Assembly: GCF_002127325.2 (NCBI RefSeq)
Contig: NC_035448.2
Span: forward strand, 83,214,020-83,278,019
Direction: 5' to 3'
Length of the DNA stretch: 64,000 nt
From: Helianthus annuus
Lineage: Eukaryota > Streptophyta > Magnoliopsida > Asterales > Asteraceae
Within the stretch, counting starts at the first letter, position 1. Each line of letters opens with the position of its first letter. The notes under the pieces were generated by a model, which made no database searches, was not told where the DNA came from, and saw nothing but the letters and a program-made list of their open reading frames with translations. Position numbers and translations under genes: made by a program. Positions 22,196 through 33,043 of this stretch are shown here, piece by piece.

Positions 22196-22727
22196 ACTTG
22201 TGCGATTCGGATGGTTGGGCCAAAGAGCTTGTGCGAGCCCAACCATCTTGTGCGATTACATGACTAAGCCCAATCTATACCCGGCCCATCATACACATAA
22301 GCAGTTTGAACATTCACGGCCCAATAATTATCATACAATTTGTGCGATCCAGTTCATGTTGTGCGACCCGATTAAATTAGTCCAACAATAATACCCAGCC
22401 CAATTATAACCTACGGCCCAAAATAACACACAATGACGTTATGCGATCCAGCTGATCTTGTACGATTCAGCTGGGTTGTGCGATCAAGAAATGGGTTGTG
22501 CGATTTAAGGTAGTCCGGCCCAAACAGCTTGTGCGATAGAAGTCTTGGGTTGTCCGGCCCAACAGTCTTAACAACATTAAACATGTGTGTGGCCCAACAC
22601 CTTGTGCGATCCACACCAGCTTGTGCGATCCACTCGGTGTTGTGCGATCATACAAAAGCTAAGCAGTATCATGTGTATTATACGTTTGTGTAGTGCATTT
22701 GTGCGATCAGGCCACCATGTGCGAATG
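22196..22727 (-). repeat. Keyword array TTGTGCGAT, element F 3' LTR
   Basis: About 15 copies of TGTGCGATC or close variants, spaced 17-90 bp with unrelated sequence between, often beside GGCCCAA. It lies in the presumed first exon, upstream of the donor in the sense of F. Confidence 0.85.
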
Positions 22728-22828
22728 TGTGACACCCCAGGAAAACCAGTAAACGATACAACTTACCTAGCTTCCTCAGTGAGTGCGTACCAAATTCCGG
22801 GACGAAATTTCTTTCAAGTTGGGGATAA
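22728..22828 (+). other. 101-bp LTR extension of element B
   Basis: This stretch equals the internal 3' end of relatives between their two purine tracts, including the last codons of pol and AAGTTGGGGATAA. Here it lies at the outer left end of the element, bounded by the target duplication. It differs from 39195-39295 at three positions by eye. Use of the upstream purine tract for plus-strand priming explains it best. Confidence 0.8.
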
Positions 22829-23551
22829 TGTGACAACTCGAATTTCCAAGATTCCTTTTTCGCATTTATTGCACGTTCATGTATTGTTTAGCTGATTATT
22901 TGCACAATTGAATACTATGGAATTGTATACGTTTTGATACAATGAAGTGTTTTGTGTGATTGTGCATGGGTATGTGTTAATTGTAATAAACGTGTCAAAT
23001 ATGTAAACTTGGTGGTGAAACTATGAAATTGTTTGAGATGGTGTACTATTGTAAAATATATTAATCAAGGGTGTAGAGAGCAATTAGTGAAATCCTAGAG
23101 ATACTTAACCCTAATCCCTTTTCACTAATAATTTGCACACAAAACAAAACACGTACTTGCAATTCTCTAATCCCCTAGCAATCATCATCACCACCATCAT
23201 TGGCACAAGACATTCATCACTTTCGATTTCCACATTTCTCTAGAATCAACACAAGGTAAATGGTTATTGTATATTGATTGTTGATTGTATAAATTCTTGA
23301 TTTCTAGGATACTTGCAAACCCTAGCTTTGATTTGGTGGTTCTGTGCTTTAATTTGATTATGATTATTGTGATTATGATGATGGACTAATCGTATAATCG
23401 ATTTCTTGATGTTGTTGATGCATGATATGAAGAAATAATGATTGTTGTGTTGATTCTGCATTAAGAAAATATATAATTAGGGTTTCTATTCGTAAGAAAA
23501 CAAGAAACGTAACTGATTTGATTCTCTTCTGTATTGGAATTCACGCATTAT

Positions 23552-24171
23552 TGTTAGTCCGAGTATTGGATTTTGGATTGTTATATGTCTGAGCTTTGTG
23601 TTAAACTCTATGTCCGAGCTTTAAGTGTGGCATGAAGGTCAGACTTTTATCCCACAAGTGAGGTCCGAGCTTCTGAAAGGACAAGCTTGTTATCCGAGTT
23701 TTATTTCATGTCAAAGGATCCGAGTTTCATCACTGTTATGTGTGTCCGAGTTTTTATAACATATCATGTCCGAGTTTTAACTCATGTTACATGTCCGAGT
23801 TTGGTGAGTAAATCTTCTGGTCCGAACTCTTTAATAAACATCTTGTCCGAATTTTGTCGTGGATGGCCCTTCCCTCATGTCCGACCTTTTGTAACCCCCA
23901 CCCCCCCCTTGGTCCGATCTTTAAACATTTGAAAGGGGTGTCCGAGTTAGTGAGGAGCCCCACTTGGTCCGAGTTTATGCTTTTCCTCCTCTGGTCCGAC
24001 TTTTGAGAGGAAACAATTGTGGTCAGAGTTTTTAAAACCCTTGCTTCTTTGTCTTGGTGGTAATGAATACATGCCCGAGTTTCCTATTAACATAATGATA
24101 GTCCGAGCTTTATAAGAATCCCCATGGTCCGACTTTTGATAAATGGCAAGCTTAGGATCCGAGTTAGTTGG
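23552..24171 (+). repeat. Keyword array GTCCGAGTTT, element B 5' LTR
   Basis: About 22 copies of GTCCGAGTTT or variants (CCGAC, CCGAA, CTGAG, CAGAG), 20-45 bp apart with unrelated sequence between. It lies in the presumed first exon upstream of the donor at 24630. Confidence 0.85.
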
Positions 24172-24629
24172 GCCGGTTGGGTTAGGCTCTACCTGTTTGG
24201 GCCTTGCTTAGATCATGGGCTGCACATGATTAGTAACTAAGCATGAAGTGTATGCGAGTATGTTATGTGTGTCTATGTGCTGTACATGTGAGCTAAATAT
24301 ATGTTAAACGATTATTAGATGACACTAGTTGTAGGGATGAGCTATCATGAATGAGATTGCATGCGCGCGTTACATGTACGACAAGGTGTTTTATGTGAAT
24401 GATGAATACATGTGATAATCTATGAAAGTCTATGACGTGAAGTATGAATTACGTGAATCTAATCAACTGCTATTACAATACATGCTATTATCTATCAAGC
24501 ACTTTATGACCTAGATTGTATGTGAAACTTGACCGACATGGACTGACTATGTGTAAATGCATACCATAGGCCTTGACTGATTGATTGATTGTTTACAAGC
24601 ACGCAGACTTATATACCGAGCAAACCAAG

Positions 24630-25205
24630 GTGAGTTCACACTCTTACCAAGGCATGGGATTCCCGGGGTGTTGGGAATGGGATTGATAAGGATAAAGTTG
24701 AATAGATTCATACCGACACTATGACTAGACTACCATATTACTATCCTCGGATGTGAAGGATACTTATACATATTACTATCCTCAGATGTGAAGGATACTC
24801 AGACTGATCACTATCCTCGGTTGTGAAGGATACTTATACTAATCACTATCCTCGGTTGTGAAGGATACTTATACTGATCACTATCCTCGGTTGTAAAGGA
24901 TACTTATACTGATCACTATCCTCGGTTGTGAAGGATACTTATACTGATCACTATCCTCGGTTGTGAAGGATACTCATACTCATTACTATCCTCGGATGTG
25001 AAGGATACTCACGTAAAACCTGCGTGAACTTATACCTACTACTGTTCTCGGATTGTGAAGAACACTTATGGTTATGAATCGTCTAGTCAATAGAACGTAC
25101 TAACGGCCCAGAAGAGCCACCTGATACTCATGAACTTACTATTACGCAATTACTTTCTGTGAACTCGCTCAACTAGTTGTTGACTCTCTGCTGCATGCCT
25201 TGCAG
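24630..25205 (+). other. Candidate LTR-internal intron, element B 5' LTR
   Basis: Donor CCAAG|GTGAGTTC and acceptor TGCCTTGCAG|GACC, 576 bp apart, the same length in the 3' LTR. It encloses the 35-bp minisatellite. Confidence 0.55.
24739..25012 (+). repeat. 35-bp minisatellite, about eight copies, element B 5' LTR
   Basis: The unit is of the form CACTATCCTCGGTTGTGAAG plus GATACTTATACTGAT. Anchors 24781, 24816, 24851 and 24886 are 35 bp apart. Confidence 0.9.
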
Positions 25206-25490
25206 GACCTTAGGTACTAATGGAGCTTGCACAAGGAGGAGCAGGTCGTTGTGGGCAAGTGGATCGTGATTACCTATTAAACACTTATGACGTTTCAACA
25301 CATTAACATTTATGTTGGGTTTTACTCTAATGCTTCCGCTACATTTACTTATGTTGGTTTTGATAAACACCTTTCGTATTGATGGATAACTTTTTAATTA
25401 CATGTTCAATATGATTGGTGGCTTGATCCTGGTCAGTCACGCTTCCAAGCGGTGGTACTCCGCGTGTGGGATTTTGGGGGTGTGACAGAT

Positions 25491-25503
25491 TGGTATCAGA
25501 GCC
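25491..25503 (+). other. Primer binding site of element B
   Basis: TGGTATCAGAGCC three bases after the LTR, tRNA-iMet type. Confidence 0.9.
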
Positions 25504-25807
25504 ATTGGTTATAGAGAACTAGGTTTTAATATGGGAAAACGTTTTTATTAAAACCAGACTATAACCAGAACAGTGCTCTCAACGATCCACAACGACGCTT
25601 CGCTCCACGTGCAAGACTCAACATCCTAGGTAATAAGGTTTATGTTTATTGCCTACATGCTAAAATTACATAGAACTTTGCTCGAGGTATGCTTAGATTA
25701 CATTGCTCACTATATGCTATTGCTTGAGAACACCTATGTGCCTACACTTTTCTGTCATCGCACTACTCGCGAACCATTCATACTTATGCTACCTTTACTG
25801 TTCGATC

Positions 25808-26922
25808 ATGTCTGGACGTGTTAACATGACTCAAGCCCCGTTGACGGCTCTCATTAACGAACAAGTTGCTGCGGCGCTTGCAGCCGCACAGGCAGGAGGT
25901 ATAACCTGCTACTCCAGACCTATCCTAGGATGTTAGATCCTACTCTCGTGACCCAACTCTCGCGCTTAACCATGACCTATCTTTCTCGCGCAACGGGTCA
26001 GAATGCATAGCAACCTGTCTGCACATTCAAGAACTTCATGGACTGTCGTCCAAGCACATCCAGTGACACAGAAGGAGCAGTGGGACTACTCCATTGGGTT
26101 GGGAAGCTCGAGTCAGTATTCGAGATGCGTGAATGCCCTGAGGCACGCAAGGTCAAGTACGCCACTGGCACGTTGGAAGGAATCACGCTAACCTGGTGGA
26201 ACGCGCAAGTTCAGATATTAGGGCTGGCAGCTGCTCATGCCACCCCCTGGAACGAATTCAAAGAATGCATTAAAAGGGAATACCGCACGCGTGACGACGT
26301 CCACAAGTTGGAAGTGGAGCCTTACCATTTGAAAATGACGGGGTCAGAAATTGAAGCTCATACGAAACGGTCAAACGAACTGGCCATCTTGTGTCTAACC
26401 ATGGTGGACCCTCCAAGCAAGCATATCGAATTGTACCTCAAGCGTATCGTCTTGCTCATCGCCTCACGAGTCAGGCAGTGGAACAGAACAGGCTGCCTAG
26501 TTGTATCAGCGTTATTACTACCGCTACCACTTCTGCTACTCCCGCTACTCCTAGTGACAACAAGCGTAAATGGGATGGGTATTCCAGCAAGGGTTCAGCT
26601 ACCATTCGGTCTCAAGCACAGCAGCAGCGCAAGAATAGTGATCACCAGAGCCGAGTCAGCCAACTTCTGGTGGTCAGGGGCAGGGTGGATATCGGCCAAT
26701 GTGTAACTAATGCAACAGACACCACAGTGGTTAGTGCAACGAGGGACGTGGCCAGAGGTGTCTCAAGATGGGCCATGAAGCTAAGGATTCAGGAGCCCAC
26801 GGCCTGCAAATCGGAATCGCCAGCAGCAACAGCAAGCAAAAATCCTATGCCAAGAAAAGATTATTCGCATTCCTCGTTCTGGTCAAGAAACTCTCGAAGT
26901 TCAAGGCAACAAGAGTGGTGCT
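25808..26922 (+). pseudogene. gag: gag remnant of element B; second knuckle and protease deleted
   Basis: It starts at ATG 25808 (MSGRVNMTQAPLTALI, AAALAAAQAG), the same N-terminus as E and F. After a stop-rich gap, where E and F have a possible intron, reading resumes in another frame at [10 protein letters not shown] (about 26029) with LLHWVGKLESVF and [17 protein letters not shown] at 26008-26010 sits where relatives have glutamine. About 60-70 bp are missing near 26445, shifting the frame. The zinc knuckle region is frameshifted. At about 26830-26845 a run of CAG/CAA codons joins directly to [13 protein letters not shown], so the second knuckle and the whole retropepsin active site are deleted. 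Confidence 0.85.
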
Positions 26923-28756
26923 GTGGTGGGCATCACCTCTTTCTTGAAGGCTCAGAAATGTTTACGGAAGAGTCACACCGCAATTTTGACTCTCGTTACT
27001 GACGCATCAGCGAAAGAAAAGAAGTTGGAAGACCATCCAGTTGTACGCGACTTTCCTCAGGTGTTTTCTAAAGATTTACCTGGTCTACCGCCTCATCGTC
27101 AGGACGAATTTCAAATCGAGCTCGCTCCAGGAGCAGCACCCATAGCTCGAGCACCGTATCGCTTAGCTCCACCAGAATCGGAAGAACTATCGACGTAGCT
27201 ACAAGAAATCTTGGATAAGGGATTTATCCGACCTATCTCTTCGCCTTGGGGAGCTCCAGTACTATTCGTGAAAAAGAAGGATGGCACTTTCAGGACGTGC
27301 ATAGACTACCGCGAACTGAACAAGGTCACCGTGAAGAACCGCTACTCTCTTCCACGTATTGACGACTTATTCGACCAGTTGCAAGGGTCGAGTTACTACT
27401 CCAAGATTGATCTAAGGTCAGGTTACCATCAGCTGAGAGTCCGGGATGAGGACGTCTCCAAGACAGCATTCAGAACTCGCTACGGTCACTACGAGTTTCT
27501 AGTCATGCCATTTGGGCGTACGAAAGCGCCTGCAGTTTTCATGGATCTTATGAACAGGGTGTGCAAACCCTACCTTGACAAGTTCGTCATTGTCTTCATC
27601 GACGACATTCTGATCTACTCCAAGAGTCAGGAGGAACACGAGCAGCACTTACGTCTTATCTTGGAACTTCTTCGAAAGGAGCAACTGTACGCCAAGTTTT
27701 CTAAATACGACTTCTGGCTTCGTGAAGTCCACTTCTTAGGCCATGTGGTGAACAGGGATGGGATCCATGTCGATCCATCCAAGGTAGATTCGATCAGGAA
27801 CTGGCCTGCACCGCGTACACCAACGGAAATACGCCAATTCTTGGGTTTGGCGGGGTATTACAGGCGATTCATTAAAGACTTCTCCAAGATCGCACAGCTG
27901 CTTACTATGTTGACACAGAAAGGTGTTACCTATCGTTGGGGTAATACACAAGAAACGGCTTTTCAGTACCTGAAGGACAGACTATGCAGCGCACCTATCC
28001 TCTCATTGCCAGAGGGCACGAATGATTTTGTGGTCTATTATGACGCATCGATACAGGGGCTTGGTTGTGTATTGATGCAGCGGGATAAAGTTATTGCCTA
28101 CGCCTCTCGTCAACTCAAGGTTCATGAACGGAACTACACGACTCACGATTTAGAGCTCGGAGCTGTTGTTTTCGCGCTTAAGATATGGCGACACTACCTG
28201 TACGGTACCAAGTGCACTATTTACACCGATCACAGGAGTCTCGAGCATATCTTCAGGCAGAAGGAATTGAACATGCGTCAACGACGATGGGTTGAACTAC
28301 TTAACGATTACGAATGCGCCATCAAGTACCATCCAGGCAAAGCCAATGTTGTGGCTGATGCCCTCAGTCGAAAAGACACACTACCTAAGCGCGTGCGAGC
28401 GCTGCAGCTTACGATTCAGTCTAGCCTTCCTGCACAGATACGAGATGCACAGGCAGAGGCATTGGAACCAGAAAACGTAAGGGCTGAAGCCCTACGCGGC
28501 TCACGACAGCGGTTAGAACAGAAGGCAGACGGCGCCTACTATGTAACGGGGCGTAGTTGGGCCCCACTTTATGGCGGTCTACGCGAACTTGTAATGGATG
28601 AAGCTCACAAGTCTCGCTATTCGGTACATCCAGGAACGGATAAAATGTACCACGACATCAGAACAACATATTGGTGGCCTAGCATGAAGGCCCACATTGC
28701 AACTTACGTCGGCAAATGTTTGACTTGTGCGAGAGTCAAGACAGAGTATCAGAACC
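26923..28756 (+). pseudogene. pol: RT, RNase H and integrase zinc domain of element B
   Basis: After the protease remnant the linker reads [21 protein letters not shown] at 27196-27198 replaces the glutamine of KQLQE in E and F. RT is otherwise open: [38 protein letters not shown] (relatives have GLTNAP) and [10 protein letters not shown] near 27595. RNase H has [13 protein letters not shown] (relatives YCDAS) and [15 protein letters not shown]. The integrase zinc domain [15 protein letters not shown] to CLTCARVK follows to about 28740. A one-base insertion at about 28757 ends the frame. Confidence 0.88.
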
Positions 28757-29637
28757 CTCAGGCCTACTTCAGCAACCCAAGATACCACAATGGAAATGGG
28801 AAGAAATTTCCATGGATTTTGTTACAGGCCTACCCAGATCCCAGCGTGGAAATGATACCATATGGGTGGTCGTGGATCGACTCACCAAGTCTGCACACTC
28901 CCCGGCTATAAAGGAAACGGATAAGTTCTCCACCCTCGTAGACGTTTACTTTAAAGAAGTTGTTTCGAGGCACGGGGTGCCCACCTCCATCATTTCGGAT
29001 CGGGATGCACGATTCACGTCAGAACTATGGAAAGCGATGCACAAATCTTTCGGCTCACGTTTAGACATGAGCACAGCGTATCATCCTCAGACGGATGGGC
29101 AGTCTGAGCGAACAATCCAAAACTCTTGAAGACGTGCTTCGGGCGTGTGTTATCGAATTCGGCAACGGCTGGGAAAAACACCTCCCTCTGGTGGAGTTCT
29201 CATACAATAACAGTTATCACACCAGCATACAAGCCGCTCCATTCGAGGCATTGTACGGACGTAAATACCGGTCACCTCTCTGTTGGGCAGAGGTGGGGGA
29301 TAGTCAGATCACGGGTCCAGGAATTGTAGTGGACGCCACGGAAAAGATTGCACAAATACGACAACGCATGGCCGCAGCACACGACCGCCAGAAAGCCTAC
29401 GCGGATAAGCGTAGGAAGCCATTGGAAATTTCAGGTCGGGGACCGGGTTTTACTTAAAGTCTCACCCTGGAAGGGTGTGGTTCGATTTGGTAAACGAGGC
29501 AAACTCAATCCACGGTATGTTGGACCGTTCGAAATCACTGAAAGAATAGGCCCAGTAGCCTACAGACTGAACCTACCAGCTGAACTCGGTGCAGTTCACA
29601 ATGTATTTCACGTGTCGAATCTGAAGAAGTGCCTGTC
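28757..29637 (+). pseudogene. pol: Integrase core of element B, frameshifted and cut by E
   Basis: The frame from about 28757 gives [38 protein letters not shown] and GQSERTIQ. An extra A near 29120 and an extra base near 29428 each shift the frame. The last part reads [19 protein letters not shown] and VSNLKKCLS, where E inserted at 29638. It continues at 38899. Confidence 0.88.
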
Positions 29638-29924
29638 TGTCACACCCCCAAAATCCACACGCGGAGTATAACCGCTTGGGAGCGTGACGTGACCAGGATC
29701 AAGCCATCAATCATATCAAACATAGCATTTAATAATAAAAGTCATTAAAGTAATTCATCAAGACATGATCGATGTTTCAAAACCAAGCATTGTTTAAGTA
29801 GCGGAAGCATTGTTGTAAACCCAACTTAAAAGTACTGAAATGTCATAAGTGTCTAACAAAGTAATAACGATCCTTGTCCACAACGACCAGCTCCTCCTTG
29901 TGCAAGCTCCATGTACCTAACGAT

Positions 29925-30455
29925 CTGCAAGGCATGTAACAGAATGATCAACAAACTAGTTGAGCGAGTTCACAGTAATTAAATGCGTAACAGTAAGTAA
30001 CGGGTGGCTCTACTGGGCCGATAGTAAGTTATACAGGTGGGGGCTTCCCATGTTATATGACCACTAGACTATTCGTATCAACTATTCGTATCATCCCTGT
30101 TCTTCTTCCGAGAACAGTAGCGCGTATGGGGTGTACGTAGGTTTTACGTACGTATCCTTCACAACCGAGGATAGGAGACGCGGGGGTGTACGTGGGTTTC
30201 ACGTACGTATCCTTTGTACCGAGGATAGAAGTAAGTCATGCGTACACGTAGGTTTTACGTGCGTGCCTGACATCCGAGGCAGTAATTGGCATATGACCAC
30301 GTAGGTGTTATCCTAACCTACGGAACCGTCCTGACATCCGAGGATCATGGTAGGTGATAGTCTAGGAAAGCATATGTACGTTCTGAGTCAATTGTAACCT
30401 TTATCCCATTCCCACAACCCGGGAATCCCATGCCTTAGTAGGAGTGTGAACTCAC
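29925..30455 (-). other. Candidate LTR-internal intron, element E 3' LTR
   Basis: Minus strand donor CCCAG|GTGAGTTC at 30455 and acceptor TGCCTTGCAG|ATCG ending at 29925, 531 bp. Confidence 0.5.
30105..30345 (-). repeat. Near-palindromic GTACGTAGGTTTTACGTAC repeats, element E 3' LTR
   Basis: Three to four diverged copies, each followed by a GTATCCT word and a CCGAGGATA word. Second set at 37385-37625. Confidence 0.75.
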
Positions 30456-30757
30456 CTGGGTTTGCTCGGCAGACAGTAAAATGCTCAAGTATACAAGTAA
30501 GGAATCAACCACGTCCTATCATGGTTACTATGCAAGTTAGGTTCGTATGTAGCACGTTTGTATCACGTATGGTATCAAGTATGATCATGGCAAATCACAT
30601 AAACGTATCAGCAGTTCATATCAAGTAACGAGTCCAAGTAGTCGGCCCAATTAACATGAGCAGTCCAATTAGCAACTATGTAAACAAGTCCAATCACATA
30701 ACAGTCATAAGATTGGGCCCGTGACAGTGTAGGCCCAAAACAGTGTATGTGCAAAGA

Positions 30758-31018
30758 AGGTCTCGAGTCGCAACCAGCGATCTCGAGTCGCAACCGATGG
30801 TTGCGAGTCGCAACAGATGGTCTCGGTTCATCATGGCCCGTTACGAGTCACAGCCGGAGATTACGAGTCGCAACAGGAGGTTGCGAGTCGCAACTGGTGA
30901 TTTCGGCTCTTCATGGTGTGGTTACGAGTCGCAACGGGACTCGCAACCGTGATCTCGGCTTGTGCTGCTGTGGTCTCGAGTGGGGTTCCGACTCGCAAAT
31001 CCGAGTCGCAACCAAATG
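30758..31018 (-). repeat. Keyword array GAGTCGCAAC, element E 3' LTR
   Basis: About nine or ten copies of GAGTCGCAAC or variants, separated by 10-50 bp. Several sit back to back as GTTGCGAGTCGCAAC, a 15-base near-perfect palindrome. Located upstream of the donor in the sense of E. Confidence 0.85.
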
Positions 31019-31809
31019 TGTAACAGCCTTCCTGATTTCATGCAATTCAGTTACAACATTTATGCAAATCAATTATCGTTGTCAGTTTCCAAAAATCAAT
31101 TAACAACTAACAGTTTACCATTCAAGAAATTATCGATCAAACAGGGTTTTCTAAACCTTAATTCGTATGAACAACATGAACAACCCTTAAACAACTCATC
31201 AATAATTATACATTCTAACATGGATCTCGGTTACTAATCATATCCGATCAAACAATACATAACAGCCGATACATTCATATATATCTGATTCGTGTGCAAG
31301 CCAATTACATGATCATTATCTATCATTGATTAGTAATATTATTATTCATAGCATGTTAACAAGAATCCTTCGAGTATTAAGCAATCATCAATAAACAACC
31401 AATAACACACAATCAATAACATAATCACTAACCGGATTAAAGAAGGAGAAAAGGATGATCCGAGTAGGGGTGTTCTTGCCGTCGGGTTCCAAGCGAGCCG
31501 AGAGGGAGAGAGAGAGCAAGTAGGGTGTGTGTGTGTTATGAAAATTGTAACAACAATGAGAATCAAACCCTTACCAAAGGGTTTAGTGTTTGCGAGTGGG
31601 GGGTGGGCCGAGCCCACCTCGGTTACCTAGTGGGGTCCGATTTCAAGGTGTGGCCCAAATGGGCTTGTGTGGTCGGTTTGTGTAGTTTGGGCTCGTGCAA
31701 CACATAACATACATACGCACATAACAAATATTCACTTAAAATCATATAATTCAGTTCTCATAAGCACGTAACGTTACATCAAAGCAAGTCTAAAGTTCGA
31801 GTTGTCACA

Positions 31810-31822
31810 TTATCCCCAACTA
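31810..31822 (-). other. Polypurine tract of element E (used)
   Basis: The plus strand TTATCCCCAACT directly follows the 3' LTR, so the minus strand tract is AGTTGGGGATAA. The CTGTC duplication shows this one set the LTR end. Confidence 0.75.
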
Positions 31823-31885
31823 ATTGGAAATTTCGTCCCGAAATTTGGTATGCACTCACTGAGGAAGCTAGGTAAACTGTATTGC

Positions 31886-33043
31886 TCACTGATTTTCCTG
31901 GGGTGTCACATCCTCCCCCCGTTGATCTGGAATTTCGTCCCGAAATTCCGAAGTAGTAGCTTCAGCCTCAGTAGTGGTAGCATTGGTTTCGAATAACTGG
32001 GGGTACTTTTCTGTCATTCTGTCTTCGCGTTCCCAGGTGTACTCTGGGCCACGTTTGGAGTTCCAACGAACTCGAACAAGAGGGATTCTCTTGCTTTTGA
32101 GGATCTTCACATCCCGGTCCGTGATTTCTACTGGTTCCTCGACGAACTGCAACCGCTCGTCGATAGTGAGTTCCTTAAAAGGAATGATGAGGTTTTCATC
32201 TGATAGGCACTTCTTTAAGTTCGATACGTGAAAGACATTGTGAACTGCTCCGAGTTCAGCTGGTAGGTTCAACTTGTAGGCTACCTTGCCAATCTTTTCT
32301 AAGATTTCGAATGGTCCGACGTACCGCGGATTCAGTTTGCCCCGTTTGCCAAAACGTACCACACCCTTCCAGGGTGAAACTTTCAATAAAACCCGGTCCC
32401 CGACCTCAAATTCCAATGGCTTTCTACGCTTGTCCGCGTAGGCTTTCTGACGGTCGCGTGCTGCCGCCATGCGTTGCCGTATCTGTGCTATCTTTTCTGT
32501 GGCGTCCACTACAATCTCTGGACCCGTGATCTGACTATCCCCCACCTCTGCCCAACAGAGAGGTGACCGGCATTTACGCCCGTACAATGCCTCGAATGGA
32601 GCGGCTTGAATGCTGGTATGGTAACTGTTATTGTATGAGAACTCCACTAAAGGGAGGTGCTTTTCCCAGCCGTTGCCGAAATCGATAACGCATGCCCTAA
32701 GCATGTCTTCAAGAGTTTGGATCGTTCGCTCAGACTGCCCATCCGTCTGAGGATGATATGCTGTGCTCATGTCTAATCGTGAGCCGAAAGATTTATGCAT
32801 TGCTTGCCAAAGCTCTGACGTGAATCGTGCATCGCGATCCGAAATAATAGAGATGGGCACTCCGTGCCTCGAAACAACTTCTTTAAGATAGACGTCTGCG
32901 AGAGTGGAGAACTTGTCCGTTTCCTTAATCGGCAGGAAGTGTGCAGACTTGGTGAGTCGATCAACTATGACCCATATTGTATCGTTCCCACGCTGAGATC
33001 TAGGTAAGCCTGTAACAAAATCCATGGAAATTTCTTCCCATTT
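31886..33043 (-). pseudogene. pol: Integrase core to chromodomain-like tail of element E
   Basis: Continuation of the E polyprotein after a premature TAG at 33041-33043, which stands where F and B have tryptophan (TGG) in PQWKWEE. It contains the DDE core ([27 protein letters not shown]), the C-terminal [27 protein letters not shown] and the chromodomain-like [18 protein letters not shown] with TWEREDRM. It ends TPQENQ, and the last codons overlap the upstream LTR-start site used by B. Confidence 0.92.
31911..31924 (-). other. Upstream polypurine tract of element E (unused here)
   Basis: Minus strand CAACGGGGGGAGGA stands next to TGTGACACCCC at 31904-31910, the position that B used as its LTR start. 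Confidence 0.65.

Larger units (their letters stand above)
20960..22727 (-). repeat. 3' LTR of element F, first part
   Basis: It starts TGTCACACCCCCC on the plus strand and runs to GAATG, where B inserted. Confidence 0.93.
22728..25487 (+). repeat. 5' LTR of element B
   Basis: 2760 bp, starting TGTGACACCCCAGG and ending GGGGGTGTGACA, followed by a primer site. U3 and leader contain AAACCCTA-type sequence, a CCGAG keyword array, a donor and acceptor pair and a 35-bp minisatellite. Confidence 0.9.
29638..31809 (-). repeat. 3' LTR of element E
   Basis: 2172 bp. Minus strand start TGTGACAACTCG at 31809. Apart from the 190-bp indel, I see only very few differences from 36918-38898. Confidence 0.95.

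Noticed and set aside
22728..22828. A stray piece of another element left of B
   Set aside because: The GAATG duplication places this segment inside B, and its counterpart is present at the 3' LTR with the same length.
31342..31617. Small open frames in the E and F LTRs, including arginine/serine-rich ones over the keyword arrays
   Set aside because: Low-complexity translations of the repeated words, in several frames and strands, with no start context or domain.
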